Source of the DNA: Gracilaria gracilis
Lineage: Eukaryota > Rhodophyta > Florideophyceae > Gracilariales > Gracilariaceae
Assembly (NCBI GenBank): GCA_030374805.1
Contig: JARGSG010000195.1
Coordinates: 992,001-1,056,000, forward strand
Direction of reading: 5' to 3'
Length of the DNA stretch: 64,000 nucleotides
A program made the translations under genes and the position numbers. Positions 22,983-34,747 of this stretch are shown here, piece by piece; position 1 is the first letter of the stretch, and each line of letters starts with the position of its first letter. Under the pieces are notes generated by a model. The model did no database searches and was not told where the DNA came from. It saw nothing but the letters and a program-made list of their open reading frames with translations.

Positions 22983-24305
22983 TCACCACCCACGTCGTTT
23001 GGCACCGTTGCCCCTAATTGACGTCCAAACTCTCTTCTCTTCATTTTGACGTTGGATTGTACATTCCAATCGGGTGTAGAACTCTTGGAAATTGAGTTGT
23101 TCAGTGTCTAAAATGTGCAATGAAGAGAGTTGCTCAAGGGTTGCCGACAACGGCCTTATGGAGAAATCCAATGCGACACGCTCCAGACTGACAATGAGCA
23201 AGACTTTGCGGTGGGAGTTTAGAAATGTCAGCTTCAATTATTTCCAAAGCCTTGGTACTGGACCCTTTGTTTTTCTCGTAACTTTCAAAACGGATGGCGT
23301 TCAATTGGTTTTCAATTCGTTTCTTTCTTGCAGTAGAACTGTATTGGGTTTCCACGAGATCGTTTGCCGTATCGAGGGTACTAACACGATCAAATATCTT
23401 TTGCAAGAAAAGTGGTTTATCCTTGTCACGAAGGATATGGTACACAAAAAGAAATTTGTCTATCCGAGGTAACATCGTAGTCAGCCAGGGCTTATTTGTA
23501 TTCCCTAAAGAATTTTTCCTGAGATTCCCCAATTGCTCCAGAAAATTTAGAGTATTTGTCTTTGAGGCGCATTGCCACACTGTGTGCTAATTTCGAATTA
23601 TTAGGCTTTGACTCATTCCAATTAGGGGGGTGGTCCTGAGAGTTTTGAAGATGAGTTCGAATATGTATGGTGTTCACATACGCAGATTGTTCAGAACGAG
23701 AGTTGTGGGTGGGAGGGATTGTATAAGTGGAAGGGGGTCAACAAGGCGGAAAGGAATATGATTCTCAACACGAGGTTGTGCATGTGGTGAAAGAACTGGT
23801 TGTGAGTCGTCAAGTAATTTCATAGCAGTATAAAATTCTTCAGGGTCGATATAAATTGTATGAGCGAGACAAGGGAGTGTGCGGTTAGAATCATTGCACA
23901 GATTTTTACCAGGTCGATTAATCAGCCGAACCAAAGAGCTGAATGGACTCAAGTTTGGAGTTAATTCATGCTGTAATAATTGCTCCGGAGTAAATCATTG
24001 CGAAGTTCTCGAACAATTTGATTTCCTGTGAGGTTTGGAATATCCAGTCGATAGGATCGAATAGCTTTCCAAAGTTTACGCTGTGGTTCATTATGGATAA
24101 TCAAATGTTCCCCGAAGAGGTTTGTACTACTATTTGATGGCCCATTTTTGGAAGGTTGAGGAATTAATGATCCCGGTGTAGTGCAATGCCCCAAAGGGGA
24201 AAGAACCACGAAGACGTTCGGGATATCCCTCACACAAGGTAGCACAGCAAGCAGAATCCTTCCACGGGATGACACGACTGAGTCGGTTTGTAAGGCCGAG
24301 GCCAC
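22983..24305 (-). pseudogene. Retrotransposon gag remnant
   Basis: Minus-strand frames 24305-23961, 23952-23674, 23677-23492, 23580-23134 and 23237-22983 succeed each other with overlaps and shifts. The segment RLKDKYSKFSGAIGESQEKF followed by FREYK, then LPRIDKFLFVYHILRDKDKP, matches the usual layout of an LTR-retrotransposon capsid (a phrase like SG-x2-GEs-x2-F-x2-EY, then a helix ending in fv-x-yiL-x-d). No CCHC knuckle is visible. Pol is not found next to it, so this is a fragment. It is not clearly the same family as the gag-like ORF at 13.4-13.6 kb. Confidence 0.4.
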
Positions 24306-27209
24306 CTTTCACGCCAGGCGTAGGAAGGTAAACCTGAAGGTTGGATGCGTGTAAACGATGTGTGTGTATCCTCAGATGAGGCGATGTTTCCACAGGGGTG
24401 GCAAGCGTGGCCGAGTGCCAGCACAAGCCACGGGTCGTGATGAACAACCCGAAAAGAGAGGGAAAAGGAAAGGGGAGTCACAAAAGTGACGAGAAGAAAC
24501 GGCAAAGCCGGGCAAATCCTTATACAAGGCGAACGTGACAAATAGCGGTATAATACTCCTACAATTGGGTTCGTTTGGTTGACGCAGGGTGGTTAGACTA
24601 CCGTATGCTACGGAACCTTTCTCCTGATGGGGATAGAGGCGCTCGCAGGCGTGAAGTCTAGAGCCAAAACCCTGGTTGGGGAAGTTTACTTAGTGGCGAT
24701 GGCCAAGTGCCGAGCCACTATATAGTGTAGTAATCTCTCTGCAACTAGGCAAAAACTATTAAATAAATATCTAGATTACCAGCAATGCTGTGCCAACCAT
24801 CCGTTGCAAGAGCTCCACACGTGTCTTAGTCACACCCAAATTGGGGCTGCGGCGCGAGTGCACGTGTGCACCGTGCACAATATCAGACCGCATTGCGGCA
24901 CACAACCCGTGTGTAGCGGCAGTGACCATCAGCACGCGCAAGCGGAAAAACGACTAAGTCGGTGAAATATCCCTTGTAGGGCGTTGCACTACACCCGGGG
25001 GAGGAAAGGGTAAGCGATGCAGGGGATTGGGGCTAGTATTGGGATGAAAAGTAGAGTGACGATGAATCCAAACGTTATTGGTAGGCATTGGCGAACTGGA
25101 GGAGTCTGTGTTACGATTAATAGGAGAACTTGTGGAAGCTTCCAGATTTGAAGGTCCTGGGTTTGAAAGTCCCGCGGTTGATCCTGAATCGAGGTGCGAA
25201 CTGGATGGTTTTCGTTCTCTTGTCTGCTGCATGTTTCTCGGAGGCGCATTTGGGGTTCTCGAGCGAAGCGCCAGGGCGTTGTCTGTCATAAACCATACTT
25301 TAAATCTTAAAACGTTCCCCTAACCTGAAACAGAAATTTTGAAAAGTAATCAAAAAAAATTATTGTACTATGAATTTTTCGAAAAAATTTTTTCGCCGAT
25401 ACTAAAATAGTATGCTGTATTGAATTTATGTTTAATGAATTCTATAGTTTTAGTTCATATTTGATGGGTTTTATGTCTTTTATCTGTGTTTTTGTGGTTT
25501 TGTAAAAGATATTATGGAAAAAGCTAGAATAGATATAGAACGTATTACAAATAGTATAAGGAATGAAAATTTATCTGAGCGTAATCAAAACATTTCGGTG
25601 GCAGTGGCTTAAAAAGTGACGGTCCAAATCTTTCTTCGTATTGAATGCCTGCCCATTAGGTACATATAAACTCTGGTCTTCTGCCATGGTCCAAAATGTG
25701 CCAGTTTGATGCATAATGCTCTTGAAGAGAACCCTGAAATTTGGTTTAGTATGGATAGTAGTGCCGCAGTCTAAAGTACATATTTTGTTTTCTTACACTT
25801 TTCTCTTTTGCTTGGCAATTTCCCTGCGTTGATTATATAACGCAGAATCAGTTCCGATTCGCTTCATGCCACATGGAGGTTTGGTCAAAGATGTTTGTGT
25901 AATGTAAAAGAGTGTCAGGTCAAATTGCACCAGAAGCAGTGAACGGGTAAAATGGATGTGGGTTGATGCCTTATAGTTGGTGCGTACGATACGGCGATTA
26001 CATGTGTTGAAAGCGGCTGTAGCGACAGTGAATTTCAAATGTCATCGTTTCGGGCAGAAAAAAGAAAGTGTATTATGATTTTAGAGCGCTTAGTTAAAAT
26101 AAAGGGTCTAAAAGAGCTGAAACGTAGAAAAAATATGTAGAAGCGGCACTAACAGCTCTTTGGAGAATGAGTGAAACAAACAAAAAATTGAGGGTGTGTA
26201 AAAGCCGTAAAAGTTGTTTGGCACGAATAAATTGACTTTTATTGCTTTTTTTTGCAATAAAGTGGGTTACAAAAAAGTTTGTCTGCGGGTAAGCATACTG
26301 AGAAGGAAAAAAAAACTCAAATAAAAATCATGGAGTTATCAAATATTAATAATCAGTTTTTTAAGCAGTTAAGCTTATTTAAATTTGTTTTATAGATGTT
26401 GAGTTTGTACAAAGTAAAGGTTGGTATTTGTAGAAAAGGTCTGAAGAATAGGCTTGATGCTCAAAATGGAGCTAAATATGTAAATAGGGCTCAAGGTGCG
26501 CAGTTAAGATGTTGAAATGAATGAAAGTGATGGTGATGAATGAGTATGTCCTCGTCAAAAAAGAGTGGCCTCTGTTTTTGCTTCTTGTACTATAGCGCTA
26601 CTCTGGGGATGAGAAAGACAGTCTGTCTACGTTAACAGTTTCCCGTTCGAGTAGTCTCTCGAAAGGTGCCACCCACACAGTTGGCCTGACGCCTGATAGG
26701 GCTACACGTACACACGAATAATCCAACATTGGTCATGCCAAGGGATTGAGAAACCAAACAGAATTATTTTCTGTATTAGATTTTTACCGAACGGTTATGA
26801 TATGATACACAATGTGACATGTCATGTTGACGGACTGTATATACAAGCTTTGTAATGCAGGGTGGGCTGCGATAACCTTACATGCTACAAGGTGGACGCT
26901 CAAAGAGTATGAGGTTATTAAGAGGGCTAGCCCACCCAACCTTACCTACGGTATCTACGCGCACGATTCGCTACGAAGCGAGAAAGAGAGAGAAAGAGAT
27001 TTGTGACATCGATTTCAAGCTTTGTCGCAACGCATCAGAAGTGAAGAGGGCTTTTGGAATGGCAAATTGGAAAGAGTGCCCGTTAATTGACTTACATGCA
27101 GAAAACCAGATAGATTGGTGCCACCATCTCCGAGTTCTCAGCTTCTTGCCCAAGATACCCTTACCACCAATTTAAGCATCCTCAGTCTCCAACGGACGGG
27201 GGCTACATA
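24306..27209. other. 2.9-kb stretch without recognisable genes
   Basis: 24.3-24.95 kb is G/C-mixed and contains several small GGG/CCC palindromes (for example ccccaaagggga near 24191). It may be the flank of the gag remnant. 25.30-26.80 kb is strongly AT-rich with many A and T runs and stop codons in every frame. Frames at 24954-25289 (minus) and 26882-27175 (plus) are short and unsupported. I find no tRNA, rRNA, LTR pair or tandem array. This is the boundary between the repeat-rich left part and the host gene cluster. Confidence 0.35.
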
Positions 27210-27695
27210 ATGTCGTTGTTATGGAAATCGGTTTCCATTGTGCTTGTTGTCGAGCTTGTAATCCTGCTGGCGTTGTGCGCACCGCTGCCATGGGGCGTCC
27301 GCAAGAACATATCGAGATGGATCTTTCGAGTCAATGCCCGAGAGAAGCTAAACACCTTGGGCAAATATGTCACTTTCGCACTTTTTCTGGCTTTGGCAGA
27401 AAGTATCAACGGGCTTCGCATTGCCGCCGAACGCTCGCAAAGACAACAGGAGGGACAATTTCTCCAGGACCCTGGGTTTGTGACACTGGCCACTGACTAT
27501 CGATGGCAAAAAGTTCGAGCAGAACGGAATTTCTACCTCGCCGGCTTCGCCATAGTGGCACTGGTAGCCATAGCCCGATTAGTACGTCTTGCTTCCATAG
27601 AGGTGCAACTCCGAGATCGAATCAAGTCCTACAATGGAAACAAGCCAATTTCAGAGACAGGAGAAACCATAGGCGAGGAAAGCAAAAACAATTAG
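27210..27695 (+). CDS. BAP29/BAP31-like ER membrane protein
   Basis: 161 residues from ATG 27210 to TAG (followed at once by a second TAG). The N-terminus MSLLWKSVSIVLVVELVILL matches the opening of BAP31/Yet3 family proteins, whose first residues are typically MSLxW before the first membrane helix. Three membrane spans can be placed at about residues 5-26, 50-68 and 103-122, and RAERNFYLAGFAIVAL matches the conserved RAQRNxYIxGF block before the third span. The family acts in the ER membrane as an export chaperone and quality-control factor. This copy is shorter than animal BAP31: after the third span there are only about 40 residues, so the long coiled coil and a KKxx signal are missing. 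No intron. It converges on the CXC gene with 140 bp between stops. Confidence 0.8.
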   Translation: MSLLWKSVSIVLVVELVILLALCAPLPWGVRKNISRWIFRVNAREKLNTLGKYVTFALFLALAESINGLRIAAERSQRQQEGQFLQDPGFVTLATDYRWQKVRAERNFYLAGFAIVALVAIARLVRLASIEVQLRDRIKSYNGNKPISETGETIGEESKNN

Positions 27696-27835
27696 TAGCA
27701 AGTGCAGAATAGCTCGTAGATGCTGTCAGTTCACTTGTTAACAAATACTTCGTTGCTCTACACAAACTGCACATGAAACGGAAAAGGAAAAGAATATGTA
27801 CATAGAGCGTCACAATAACAAGTAATTCTGATTCG

Positions 27836-29137
27836 TCATCTCCGTCGGCGACAAAAAGGTTCAACATTCGTTTTCCGCCGGGATGCATTGGCGATGAGAT
27901 ACAGTGATCTTGCACATGTTTCAAGCACCTTTTTTTCCGTTTCCGTGTACCAAACTGGACGGCTGTCTTGTGAGCTTCCTTCGTCATCTACATTACCTTC
28001 ATCGCACATTAACGACACTGTTCCAAACGCCTTACCCTTGTCGACGGTCCCATTTGCCTCAGGGGCTTTTCCAGAAGCCCCTCGGTGTATGGAAAACGCG
28101 GAGCCAGACTTGAAGTCATCCGCGGCGTCAGCGAATATTTTCAGCAGTAGGGTAGTGTCTTTCTGGGCTTCTGCAATTATACCCCCAGTCAGCGCTTTTT
28201 TCGCAGCAGCAATGATGTTTTCTGGACGATCCTCATCACTTCGGGAACTCTCATAATGGAGTCCGCCAGGGGCACATGGGTCGCCCAACCTGGACTTGAG
28301 GGCCGGTCCTTTTTGGAACAACACGCGTTTCGCTGGAGGTTCACGCAAATTGAGAGATTGCGCTTCACGTTTTCCGACAAGCGGTTCATGCGAATTTGCT
28401 CTACTGAAAGAAGCGTTCGCAGTCCGTCTCGATGCTGGAGAATTTCCAGTTTGCAGCATTCCGTTCCCAGAGCGACTGGATGCTCTCTTCGCCTTTGCCA
28501 GGTGATCAGAACCCTCTGAATTGCGGCAGTTGACACACTTGCACAGTTCCGAACATAGCACAGACGCCTGGAAACACTCACAATAACGTTTGAGACAGCC
28601 ACTTTTCCGACAATTGCAGCCCTTTTGGTGCTTTTCTCTTCCCAGACTGCCATCTACTCCGGCTGGCTTTCGCTTAACTTTTGGTTGAAAGGCGTTTGGA
28701 TTTCGCTCTAGAATGACTTCGACCGCGGCTTGTTTCTCATCGGGAAACTGGCCGTTGTTTCGACAATTACGGCAGTTGCAATGCGCACCGCAGGTACGTC
28801 CCTTTGCGAAACACTCGCAGTAAAGCTTGAGGCATTTGGAGTTCTTACAATTGCAGCCCTTCTCCACTTTGGACTCTTGTTCGATACTGGGGGCGGAATC
28901 GTTGGTTGGTTCAGTTTGTGGGTCATCATTCGCATTTCCAAACTTGATCTGTCTAGCTACTTGAAGGGGCGGTTGAGCACTGAGAGGTTGGCTGTACTGA
29001 AAGGAGGGTTGTATTGATGGAAGTTGATACTGAGCGGAAGAAAAACGCGGAGACGGGGAAAAGGAAGGGGGCGCACGAGACATTGGATCGGGAGTTGCTC
29101 CATTCTGCAGCTTTAGTGGGGAAAACAAATCGTACAT
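27836..29137 (-). CDS. Tesmin/TSO1-type CXC-domain DNA-binding protein (LIN54-like)
   Basis: 433 residues if started at the ATG at 29137; the frame is open a little further upstream. A GTAAGT on the minus strand near 29234 suggests a 5' intron. Two cysteine-rich CXC repeats are clear: [20 protein letters not shown] and, after a spacer containing [28 protein letters not shown]. The spacer motif RNPxAFxPK is the hallmark of this family. In plants (TSO1/TCX) and animals (LIN54) these proteins bind CHR-type TTYGAA promoter elements as part of the DREAM/MuvB cell-cycle complex, so a nuclear role in cell-cycle or developmental transcription is likely. The N-terminus is proline/serine-rich and the C-terminus is of unknown role. 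It is divergent from the V-ATPase gene. Confidence 0.85.
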   Translation of the reverse strand: MYDLFSPLKLQNGATPDPMSRAPPSFSPSPRFSSAQYQLPSIQPSFQYSQPLSAQPPLQVARQIKFGNANDDPQTEPTNDSAPSIEQESKVEKGCNCKNSKCLKLYCECFAKGRTCGAHCNCRNCRNNGQFPDEKQAAVEVILERNPNAFQPKVKRKPAGVDGSLGREKHQKGCNCRKSGCLKRYCECFQASVLCSELCKCVNCRNSEGSDHLAKAKRASSRSGNGMLQTGNSPASRRTANASFSRANSHEPLVGKREAQSLNLREPPAKRVLFQKGPALKSRLGDPCAPGGLHYESSRSDEDRPENIIAAAKKALTGGIIAEAQKDTTLLLKIFADAADDFKSGSAFSIHRGASGKAPEANGTVDKGKAFGTVSLMCDEGNVDDEGSSQDSRPVWYTETEKKVLETCARSLYLIANASRRKTNVEPFCRRRR

Positions 29138-30307
29138 GGATAGGCAAACGTTGGTAATGGCGGAACAAAAGGGTGAGTTTGGGAGCGAATACGAAAGACG
29201 CACGAGAGAGCAGAAAGTGACAAAGAAGCAAACTTACGCGATCATTGGTCCTGGCATGCAGTGGTGACGGCAGCGGTGTGTTTTTAGCGCTGTCCAACGC
29301 GCCGGCACTTATCGATTGCAAAGCAAACATCGGTTAGATTTGAAGTGTACGATACGTGCGTAGGGTGACTTGGGGTGTGAGGGTGGATTGAGGATGAAAC
29401 TTACGCTGCTAACACGGCCAGGCCATCGGTGAGGCCCTCCGACATTTGCATTTTTGCTTGATGTGGATGGGTGGGGTTGGTGGCATGTGCACGGAACGAC
29501 GACAACGACTTGTGTGTGTTGGCAGGCAAGATTTGGAACACGGCCAAGGCGCAGAGATGATAGACGGAGCGAAGACGTTCGCAGCTGTGGAAGCGATGAG
29601 CGATGAAGGAAAGATGCGGCACGCAAGTTTCGAATTTTGCCGCGAGAACAAAAGGAACGGAGCGCGACACGACGCGGCTAAAAATTCAAACGGCTGATGG
29701 CGCAGAGAACTGCGGCGTTCAAAAGCACGGGCGCTGGAACGGGAACACAGCAACAGCGGCGGGCAGCAATCAACGCGGGGGGAAACGCTCGGCGGCGAGC
29801 AGTGCGCGCAGGTCACAGGCGGGCAGACGGCGCGGCGCGGTGGAGCGTTGGCGAGGGGCGAGTGCGCAACGCGAGCGGGTGCATGCGGGGGGGGGGGGGG
29901 GCGTTGTGATGAAGGCGCGCGCCAGGCGCCAGCCCAAAGTCGAACTTGAACTTGACGCACTTTTTGAAATTTGAAAAAAATGAGCCAATCGTTGCGCGTT
30001 GGCCGCGCTTCAAAAATGGGCGCGTGTCGCGCTTTTGGCGGGACGTGTTCAAAGTTGTAATTTTATGGTGTAAAGCGCTTCTTCCCATTCTCACGGCGTG
30101 TGCCACGTATTACACGTACACGTCGTGCAAAATGGCAGTTGTGCTTTGTTTGCTGTGTTCGTTCGTTCTCACCTCCACCTCCACCTCCACCCTGTGCTCA
30201 TCCCAACGGTTTTCTTTTCCAATCCCGCCGCCGATATTGATATATCTCGGCGCGCCCTGTCGTTCTGAGCTACTTGTTTGTCGCTAAGTTTCGTATCCAC
30301 TCGCAAC
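29138..30307. other. Divergent intergenic region with 15-G run
   Basis: This 1.17-kb segment separates the CXC gene (minus) from V-ATPase subunit F (plus) and must hold both promoters and the CXC 5' UTR/intron. The part 29680-30080 is GC-rich and rich in CGC/GCG; it contains an uninterrupted run of 15 G at 29887-29901. A CACCTC-type microsatellite lies at 30170-30191, about 120 bp before the V-ATPase start. Open frames here (for example 29409-29960 minus) are a by-product of the GC-rich composition. Confidence 0.5.
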
Positions 30308-30865
30308 ATGGCCGGCCGAAAGGCGTACAAATCGCGCGAAGGCGGCTTCCTAATTGCTGTCATTGGTGATGAAGACACCACTACTGGCTTTCTTCTCGCT
30401 GGTGTCGGTGATAATCAGCCATCAACTGGCTCCAATTTCTTTGTCGTAGATCCAAGTACGCTACACACAACCTCCGTTCTTCACTCTCTCTTCTCTCAGC
30501 CGCGCTAACCCAATCCGCCCACTGTCACTCTTATTTGCGTAGAGGAAACCCCTGTTCAAGCTATCGAAGAAGCCTTTAAAAGATTTACCGAAAGAGAGGA
30601 CATTGCCATTCTGCTCATCAATCAATACGTACGTGCTGTCACTCCCCCACTCGTTTTGCTTTTTGTCTTGCTTCGGCCTTCGTAATCACTAACGCACCCA
30701 TGTGTCTGCACACTATCATAGATCGCCGATAAGATTCGTACCACCGTTACAAAATTCAACATGCCAGTACCCGCCGTACTTGAAATTCCCTCCAAGGAGC
30801 ATCCGTACGACCCCTCAAAGGACTCTATTTTGCAGCGAGTCAGAGGAATGCTTGGATCAGCCTAA
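30308..30865 (+). CDS. VMA7: V-type H+-ATPase subunit F
   Basis: Three exons: 30308-30455, 30543-30628 and 30722-30865, with introns of 87 and 93 bp, all GT-AG. They join in phase to 125 residues, the usual length for this subunit (about 115-125). FLIAVIGDEDTTTGFLLAG is the conserved N-terminal block. FFVVDPKETPVQAIEEAF spans the first junction, INQYIADKIR spans the second, and PAVLEIPSKEHPYDPSKDS is the conserved C-terminal block. Subunit F sits on the central stalk of the V1 sector with subunit D and couples ATP hydrolysis to rotation and proton pumping into vacuoles and endomembranes. It converges on REV1 with 240 bp between stops. Confidence 0.95.
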
Positions 30866-31105
30866 AACCTTCACGTCTATACTTTCTACAACTGATTGCA
30901 ACATCATCACACGCGTAATTACTCCTCTTCGTTCACGCCTGTCTCATTTCAACCAAAACCACAGCGCGCAAAGTAACAACGTCTTCACATGTGCTGCGCC
31001 GCACAGATTAATTCTGGCAACGCGCTTATATGTAAGAGCTTGGTAGTAATAACTGTTTCGGTCCTAACTGCACGTATATTACAATCGGTTTTGCTTATTT
31101 CATTG

Positions 31106-33808
31106 TTACTTGCTTTGTGTGTTTATTATCAACGGCGCTTCTGTGTTCAAGTCTGAGAACAACGGAGGAAGAGTCAGATCTAGACCATGCCGCCGGCGCG
31201 TTTCTTCTCGCACTTCTTCTACTAATGTATTTACGCTGCGACGCCACCCTGTTAGACTTTCGGATTCTGCAAATTTTCTTAGGAGTCGCACGTTCTCACT
31301 CACATGTTCCAGTTGTTTCAGACGAACATTCTCCATTAGTCGTCCCCTTAGAAGCTCCACGTGAGCACTCTTGACATCGCCGGCTGTGTCACTCATCCAT
31401 GCATACAGTTCCTCAGCGAACGCTTCAATGTCTTCGTTTGCGTAGATTTGCTTGTGTTCAATTCCTTCTTTCTCCAGTATCTTCACTATCTTATCCACAT
31501 TCTCCATGTCGCTATCGCTGCTCATGCTCGGAGGAGATGGTATGTCAAAAGCATCATTATCTCCGATTGCATCAGATTTATCACCGTCCAAGAATGTGAC
31601 AGACTTTGAAGTCTGGTTACCGCTATTCTTTCGTCGAAGCCCGCCCAATGTAGAATGGCGCCGTCCGTGATTCAGGTCTTGAAGGAGTTCAATACACTCT
31701 CTCAAAGGCTTCGATCGAAATTCTTCAGCATCGAGCACGTCATTGCCCTTATCCCGCAGTTCCCGGATGTTCGCGAATTGAGTCATTGTGATCTGCGCTT
31801 GATGCTTTTTTCGCGGGCGTTTCGACAGTTTTGATAAGTGCTTATTCCTCTTGTGGGTCGATGCTCGTTTCTTACTGTCTCGACGAGCCGGATCCATAGG
31901 TGCATCACCTTGCCCTGGCCTCTCTTGAGCTCTGCCGGAGAGCGACTGATTCGAAGTATTCCGAAGCAACTCGGTTTGAAGGGATAATGGTAGAGCTTTG
32001 AAGACAGTTCTGTCCCAACCAGGGGGAATCTTCTGGGCCAAGGTTTTGTCCACTTGCTGAACGTGAGACACATGATTTGTTTGGTGTGCCTCAATTTCAT
32101 CTTCATCATTTTCATCTTCATCAATCTCCATTCGAAAAACATCGTGGTTCTTCATTGGAGCCTTACTGCCTTCAACATGCCGACGACTCATTTCTTGCTC
32201 TGTATTCTGTTCTGGTGCTGGTAGTATCTCATCGGAGTCACTGCCATTTAACGGACTTCTTCGATTCCCTTCAACGTTTTCATTGCCAATGTTTGGAGGA
32301 TATAAACCCAGAGTCGTTGCAGCCTTCTTTCTCGACTCGTTTGTAGGGACGAAATCCTTGTGGGACCCACGCGGAACATCACGGCTTGCTGCAGTGAAAA
32401 AAGTATCTATTCTCTTTATCCCTCTCACCGCTGTTCTAGAGTGATCAAACTTCAAGTCTCCAAACTTCAAGTCTAATACTTGCAGCCCGATACCCCGGAA
32501 TTCATCATTACGAATCTTAGTTTCGGAAAACACTCTCATACACGAGCCACGAAGTGCGTCGATCAATGTTTGAGTGCCACAATTCCGGGGAACGTTATGT
32601 ATCCTAGACACTACGGTACAAGGACCATGACCAAGGAACTTGTATCCGACCATACTCGATTTTGGCTTCTTTCTGTAGAGTTTGACAGCCATCTTGGACC
32701 CAGAGGCTCCGGCATTCGCAACCCGAGAAGCAACCTCAGATGCCATATCTGTGATGAATTTGTTCAGCTTCTCATCCTCGTTTTGTTCGAAACGAATCCC
32801 CCATGAAGCCTCAGCGCCAATAGACTTTCTTGGCTTGAGCGGCTCTACAGGACGACGGTCGATGGCTCGAGCTAGATCATGGAACGTCTGTCCTTGACGA
32901 TCGCCAAAGTTGCGTTGCAGAAATGTGAGGCTTTTGTTTCTCAAGTCCGGCAAACTTTTTATTCCTAATTCAGTCATCTTCTTTGAAGTGCGCCATCCCA
33001 CACCAGGCAAGTCGCTAACCTTGAGCGTATCAATATACTCAATTACCTTCTCTGGACGCACACGGAGCTGACCATTCGGCTTTGCTGCTTTTGTTGCAAG
33101 ACGCGCTATGAGCTTAGAAGGTCCAATTCCTGCACTGGCCGTGCAACCTGTTACCATAACAATGCGAGATCTAATGTTTTCAGCAAGACTTTCAGCGTTG
33201 AGTTGGGAGGTATCAGCAGCGACAGCCTCAGTGGCATCAAGATAGGCTTCGTCCACGCTAACGGCCTCCACGTAAACGCCGGGGTAGTCGTAGAACAGAG
33301 AGTAAATCTGAATACTGATCTCCTCATAAATAGGAAAATGGTATGGAACGCTCAACAGTTGTGGACAAAGCTTGCGGGCGTCTTTAGCAAACATACCTGC
33401 TCGAACACCGTAGCTGCGAGCCTCGTAACTACATGAAGATATCTCGCCTCCACCATGGCAAACTGCTATGCATTTGCCACGGAGGGAGGGGTCGTTCTTG
33501 ACGGCGACGCTAGCGAAAAAACAGTCCATGTCAATGTGAATAATGACTCTTTCGCGGGAGTTTGGTTTCGGTGCAGAACTGATGAGCGACCCTGGATTGA
33601 CGTTGAGGTTCTTGGCGACGGACACCATCATTGACTCGTAGCGCGCGCGAAAAGAGCCAATAAAGTGAAGTCGCGAGGACTGGAAATAGTCTCGTACGAA
33701 ATTGGGGTTGCGGTTGGAAGGTCTGGGATCAGACCAGAAAGGGCTGCTTTGCTTGGGGTGCGATTGGGCGGCGGTGGGCGCCACGGTGAGAGCATCATCA
33801 CGTTGCAT
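31106..33808 (-). CDS. REV1: REV1 translesion DNA polymerase lacking the BRCT domain
   Basis: 900 residues, no intron. RPSNRNPNFVRDYFQSSRLH (about 29-48) is the N-terminal signature of REV1. The palm carries HIDMDCFFAS (91-100, metal-binding D93 and D95) and SVDEAYLD (184-191, D186 and E187). SCSYEARSYGVRAGM (125-139) and LPGVGWRTSKK are typical of the Y-family fingers and thumb. A UBM-like ubiquitin-binding segment (WDRTVFKALPLSLQTEL, about 620-645) lies in the acidic linker, and the last 100 residues match the REV1 C-terminal domain that binds Pol zeta and other Y-family polymerases. REV1 is a deoxycytidyl transferase and scaffold for lesion bypass at stalled forks in the nucleus. The usual N-terminal BRCT domain is absent: only about 30 residues precede the signature. 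Confidence 0.9.
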   Translation of the reverse strand: MQRDDALTVAPTAAQSHPKQSSPFWSDPRPSNRNPNFVRDYFQSSRLHFIGSFRARYESMMVSVAKNLNVNPGSLISSAPKPNSRERVIIHIDMDCFFASVAVKNDPSLRGKCIAVCHGGGEISSCSYEARSYGVRAGMFAKDARKLCPQLLSVPYHFPIYEEISIQIYSLFYDYPGVYVEAVSVDEAYLDATEAVAADTSQLNAESLAENIRSRIVMVTGCTASAGIGPSKLIARLATKAAKPNGQLRVRPEKVIEYIDTLKVSDLPGVGWRTSKKMTELGIKSLPDLRNKSLTFLQRNFGDRQGQTFHDLARAIDRRPVEPLKPRKSIGAEASWGIRFEQNEDEKLNKFITDMASEVASRVANAGASGSKMAVKLYRKKPKSSMVGYKFLGHGPCTVVSRIHNVPRNCGTQTLIDALRGSCMRVFSETKIRNDEFRGIGLQVLDLKFGDLKFDHSRTAVRGIKRIDTFFTAASRDVPRGSHKDFVPTNESRKKAATTLGLYPPNIGNENVEGNRRSPLNGSDSDEILPAPEQNTEQEMSRRHVEGSKAPMKNHDVFRMEIDEDENDEDEIEAHQTNHVSHVQQVDKTLAQKIPPGWDRTVFKALPLSLQTELLRNTSNQSLSGRAQERPGQGDAPMDPARRDSKKRASTHKRNKHLSKLSKRPRKKHQAQITMTQFANIRELRDKGNDVLDAEEFRSKPLRECIELLQDLNHGRRHSTLGGLRRKNSGNQTSKSVTFLDGDKSDAIGDNDAFDIPSPPSMSSDSDMENVDKIVKILEKEGIEHKQIYANEDIEAFAEELYAWMSDTAGDVKSAHVELLRGRLMENVRLKQLEHVSENVRLLRKFAESESLTGWRRSVNTLVEEVREETRRRHGLDLTLPPLFSDLNTEAPLIINTQSK

Positions 33809-34747
33809 GTTGTTGTTCAGTGAACAAGATACTGCGGCAGGATAGCGGTGGTAAGGTCATAGCTGTGCCATTGGTGAAGTACAGGAATGAGACCACAACG
33901 GGAAGCGCGCGCATGAGGAGACACTACGGAGACGCCACCAAGGACGAGGTTTAAACTTTGGCGACAGCGGCGAAGTTTTACTGTACACGACGCGTGATGC
34001 GCGGCGCAGAGATAGCAATCAGATGGATGATGGGAGAGGCTACGTGCGCGTGTTGAATTTAGATTAGATAGCGCTGCCGCTATATAAACTTTGGCTGCGG
34101 CCCACCGGCGGAGCGCGGCGCACAATCGGCGCTCAAATCGAAAAAAAAATTGTGTGCAAGTGCGTGCACCGGCCACGCTTGCGCGCCGCAATGCAGTGCC
34201 CCACCCGCCACTGTGCACAAAAGCGTTGTCGCTCCCCGCTCGCCACTGCCTCATGCGCGACGGACTTGTCACTCAGCAACGTCTCTCCGTTGGCGCCTGC
34301 CTCTCAGCCTTTCGCCCAACGCCTCCCACAAAGCCGCCATCTCTCTTACCCCTTCCTCCGCACCCGAAGCCCTAATTTTCCCTCACGCCTTGCCGTTCTT
34401 CTAGCTTCCCACCTTCCAACCTGCTCTCCCCTTCCCTTTCACCGCGCTCTCGCCCCGGTCGCAACCTTTCCCCGCCCGTTTCCGCTGTCATTAATTTTTT
34501 TTTCTACGTTCGCCAAACTCTGTGCGCGTCGGAAAGCTGTACAACCTACCAACGGTACTTCCGTGCCATCGCGCTGCACCCTTCGTCTTCCAAACCTCAA
34601 TTCTCACCGACCGTCTGCACTTCACGCACGTCCGCACGTGCATTTGATCACCACTGCCTTGTTCAGCCCGCCGTCGCCCCTTCGCACAACTACCTCCGAT
34701 AGAGGAAGGCGCCATCTACAATCGTAGCTTCGCGTCGAAACTGCACC
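33809..34747. other. Divergent intergenic region between REV1 and F-box/LRR gene
   Basis: This 939-bp region carries both promoters. A tataaa at 34082-34087 (in gctatataaacttt) is the only TATA-like element I can point to, about 665 bp before the F-box start codon, so its target is unclear. From 34100 on the sequence is C/T-rich, in keeping with a long plus-strand 5' UTR. Two homopolymer runs, nine A at 34141-34149 and a T run near 34494-34502, are the only simple repeats. Confidence 0.4.

Noticed and set aside
24560-24780. Possible tRNA or LTR end
   Set aside because: No cloverleaf with matching stems or TG...CA repeat pair could be built by eye.
29409-29960. 183-codon minus frame, Ala/Pro/Arg-rich
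   Set aside because: It lies in a GC-rich promoter where several frames are open on both strands; composition explains it.
30308-30508. Single-exon 66-residue protein
   Set aside because: The frame reads into intron 1; splicing to 30543 gives the conserved V-ATPase subunit F sequence.
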